A DNA stretch of 5,428 nt, taken from NCBI GenBank assembly GCA_025450955.1, contig JANWLJ010000213.1, positions 1 through 5,428 of the forward strand, read 5' to 3'. The position numbers were made by a program, and so were the translations under genes. Positions within the stretch are counted from its first letter, which is position 1; each line of letters begins with the position of its first letter. The DNA comes from Polyangium sp. (in: bacteria) (GTDB lineage Bacteria > Myxococcota_A > Polyangia > Palsa-1104). This document shows positions 5,340 to 5,428 of this stretch, in pieces. Below the pieces are notes generated by a model. That model had not been told where the DNA came from. It did no database searches and worked only from the letters and a program-made list of their open reading frames with translations.

Positions 5340-5428
5340 CTAGGCTTTGAGCAGCTCGGGGAGCTTTTCGCGGGTGCGATCGAGATCGCCTTCGTACTTG
5401 AGGAGCAGGCTCAAGGTGTCCTTGACCA
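5340..5428 (-). CDS. C-terminal fragment of an unidentified gene running off the right edge
   Basis: A minus-strand frame is open from the window edge to a TAG at 5342-5340 and encodes 28 residues, VKDTLSLLLKY then EGDLDRTREKLPELLKA. Codon use supports it: 23 of 28 third positions are G or C, as in the neighbouring genes. The sequence looks like amphipathic helix with many Leu, Glu and Lys. It is too short to assign to a family. Its stop is 9 bp from the M48 stop, a tail-to-tail arrangement like that at 1301/1304. Confidence 0.5.
   Translation of the reverse strand, partial: VKDTLSLLLKYEGDLDRTREKLPELLKA
5353..5368 (+). terminator. Weak terminator-like hairpin downstream of the M48 gene
   Basis: AGCTC (5353-5357), a GGG loop and GAGCT (5361-5365) are followed by T to 5368, about 22 bp after the M48 stop. 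The stem is only 5 bp and lies inside the coding sequence of the converging gene, so it may be chance. No other T-tract hairpin is present nearby. Confidence 0.25.

Noticed and set aside
4322..5350. Plus-strand 342-residue frame inside the M48 gene
   Set aside because: It is extremely Arg-rich and lies out of frame with an intact M48-TPR protein.

Overview
This is high-GC DNA (roughly two thirds G+C by eye) with strong G/C third-position preference in every gene called. The proteins point to Myxococcota or a related deltaproteobacterial lineage. The clearest marker is a lipoprotein that joins a Gly/Asp/Pro-rich linker, Cys-rich repeats containing C-D-D-G-D-x-C-T and a WGASGSDVFAVG-type beta-propeller. 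A small signal-peptide protein with two Gly-rich membrane segments and an M48 peptidase fused to TPRs fit the same background. This assignment rests on sequence style, not on a marker gene.

Layout from left to right: (1) a + strand GT-C/GT39-type membrane glycosyltransferase, cut at its N-terminus by the window edge, ends at 1301. (2) Tail to tail with it, with only 2 bp between the stops, lies a run of three minus-strand genes. In their transcription order these are a small TPR protein (4076 to 3591), a 578-aa Cys-rich/propeller lipoprotein (3540 to 1804) and a 148-aa exported membrane-hairpin protein (1750 to 1304). Gaps of about 50 bp make a single transcript plausible. (3) Head to head with the TPR gene, starts only 12 bp apart, is a + strand M48 metallopeptidase with C-terminal TPRs (4089 to 5330). 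(4) Nine bp beyond its stop lies the C-terminal end of another minus-strand gene that runs off the right edge.

How the genes might relate: most of the products (glycosyltransferase, lipoprotein, hairpin protein) are predicted to be envelope proteins. The M48 peptidase belongs to a superfamily that works in envelope or membrane-protein quality control, although here it shows no export signal. Nothing in the sequence links them into one pathway. No RNA genes, CRISPR arrays, insertion sequences or phage genes were seen, and there is no gene-free stretch longer than about 60 bp.

The points most worth a second look are: the near-exact AB-AB duplication of a 16-cysteine cassette in the lipoprotein; the seven blade-like repeats with apparent ring closure next to it; a 23-nt hairpin lying exactly between a displaced purine-rich Shine-Dalgarno-like block and the lipoprotein start codon; and the very tight TPR/M48 head-to-head junction, which could be a compact divergent pair or a rearrangement or assembly breakpoint.
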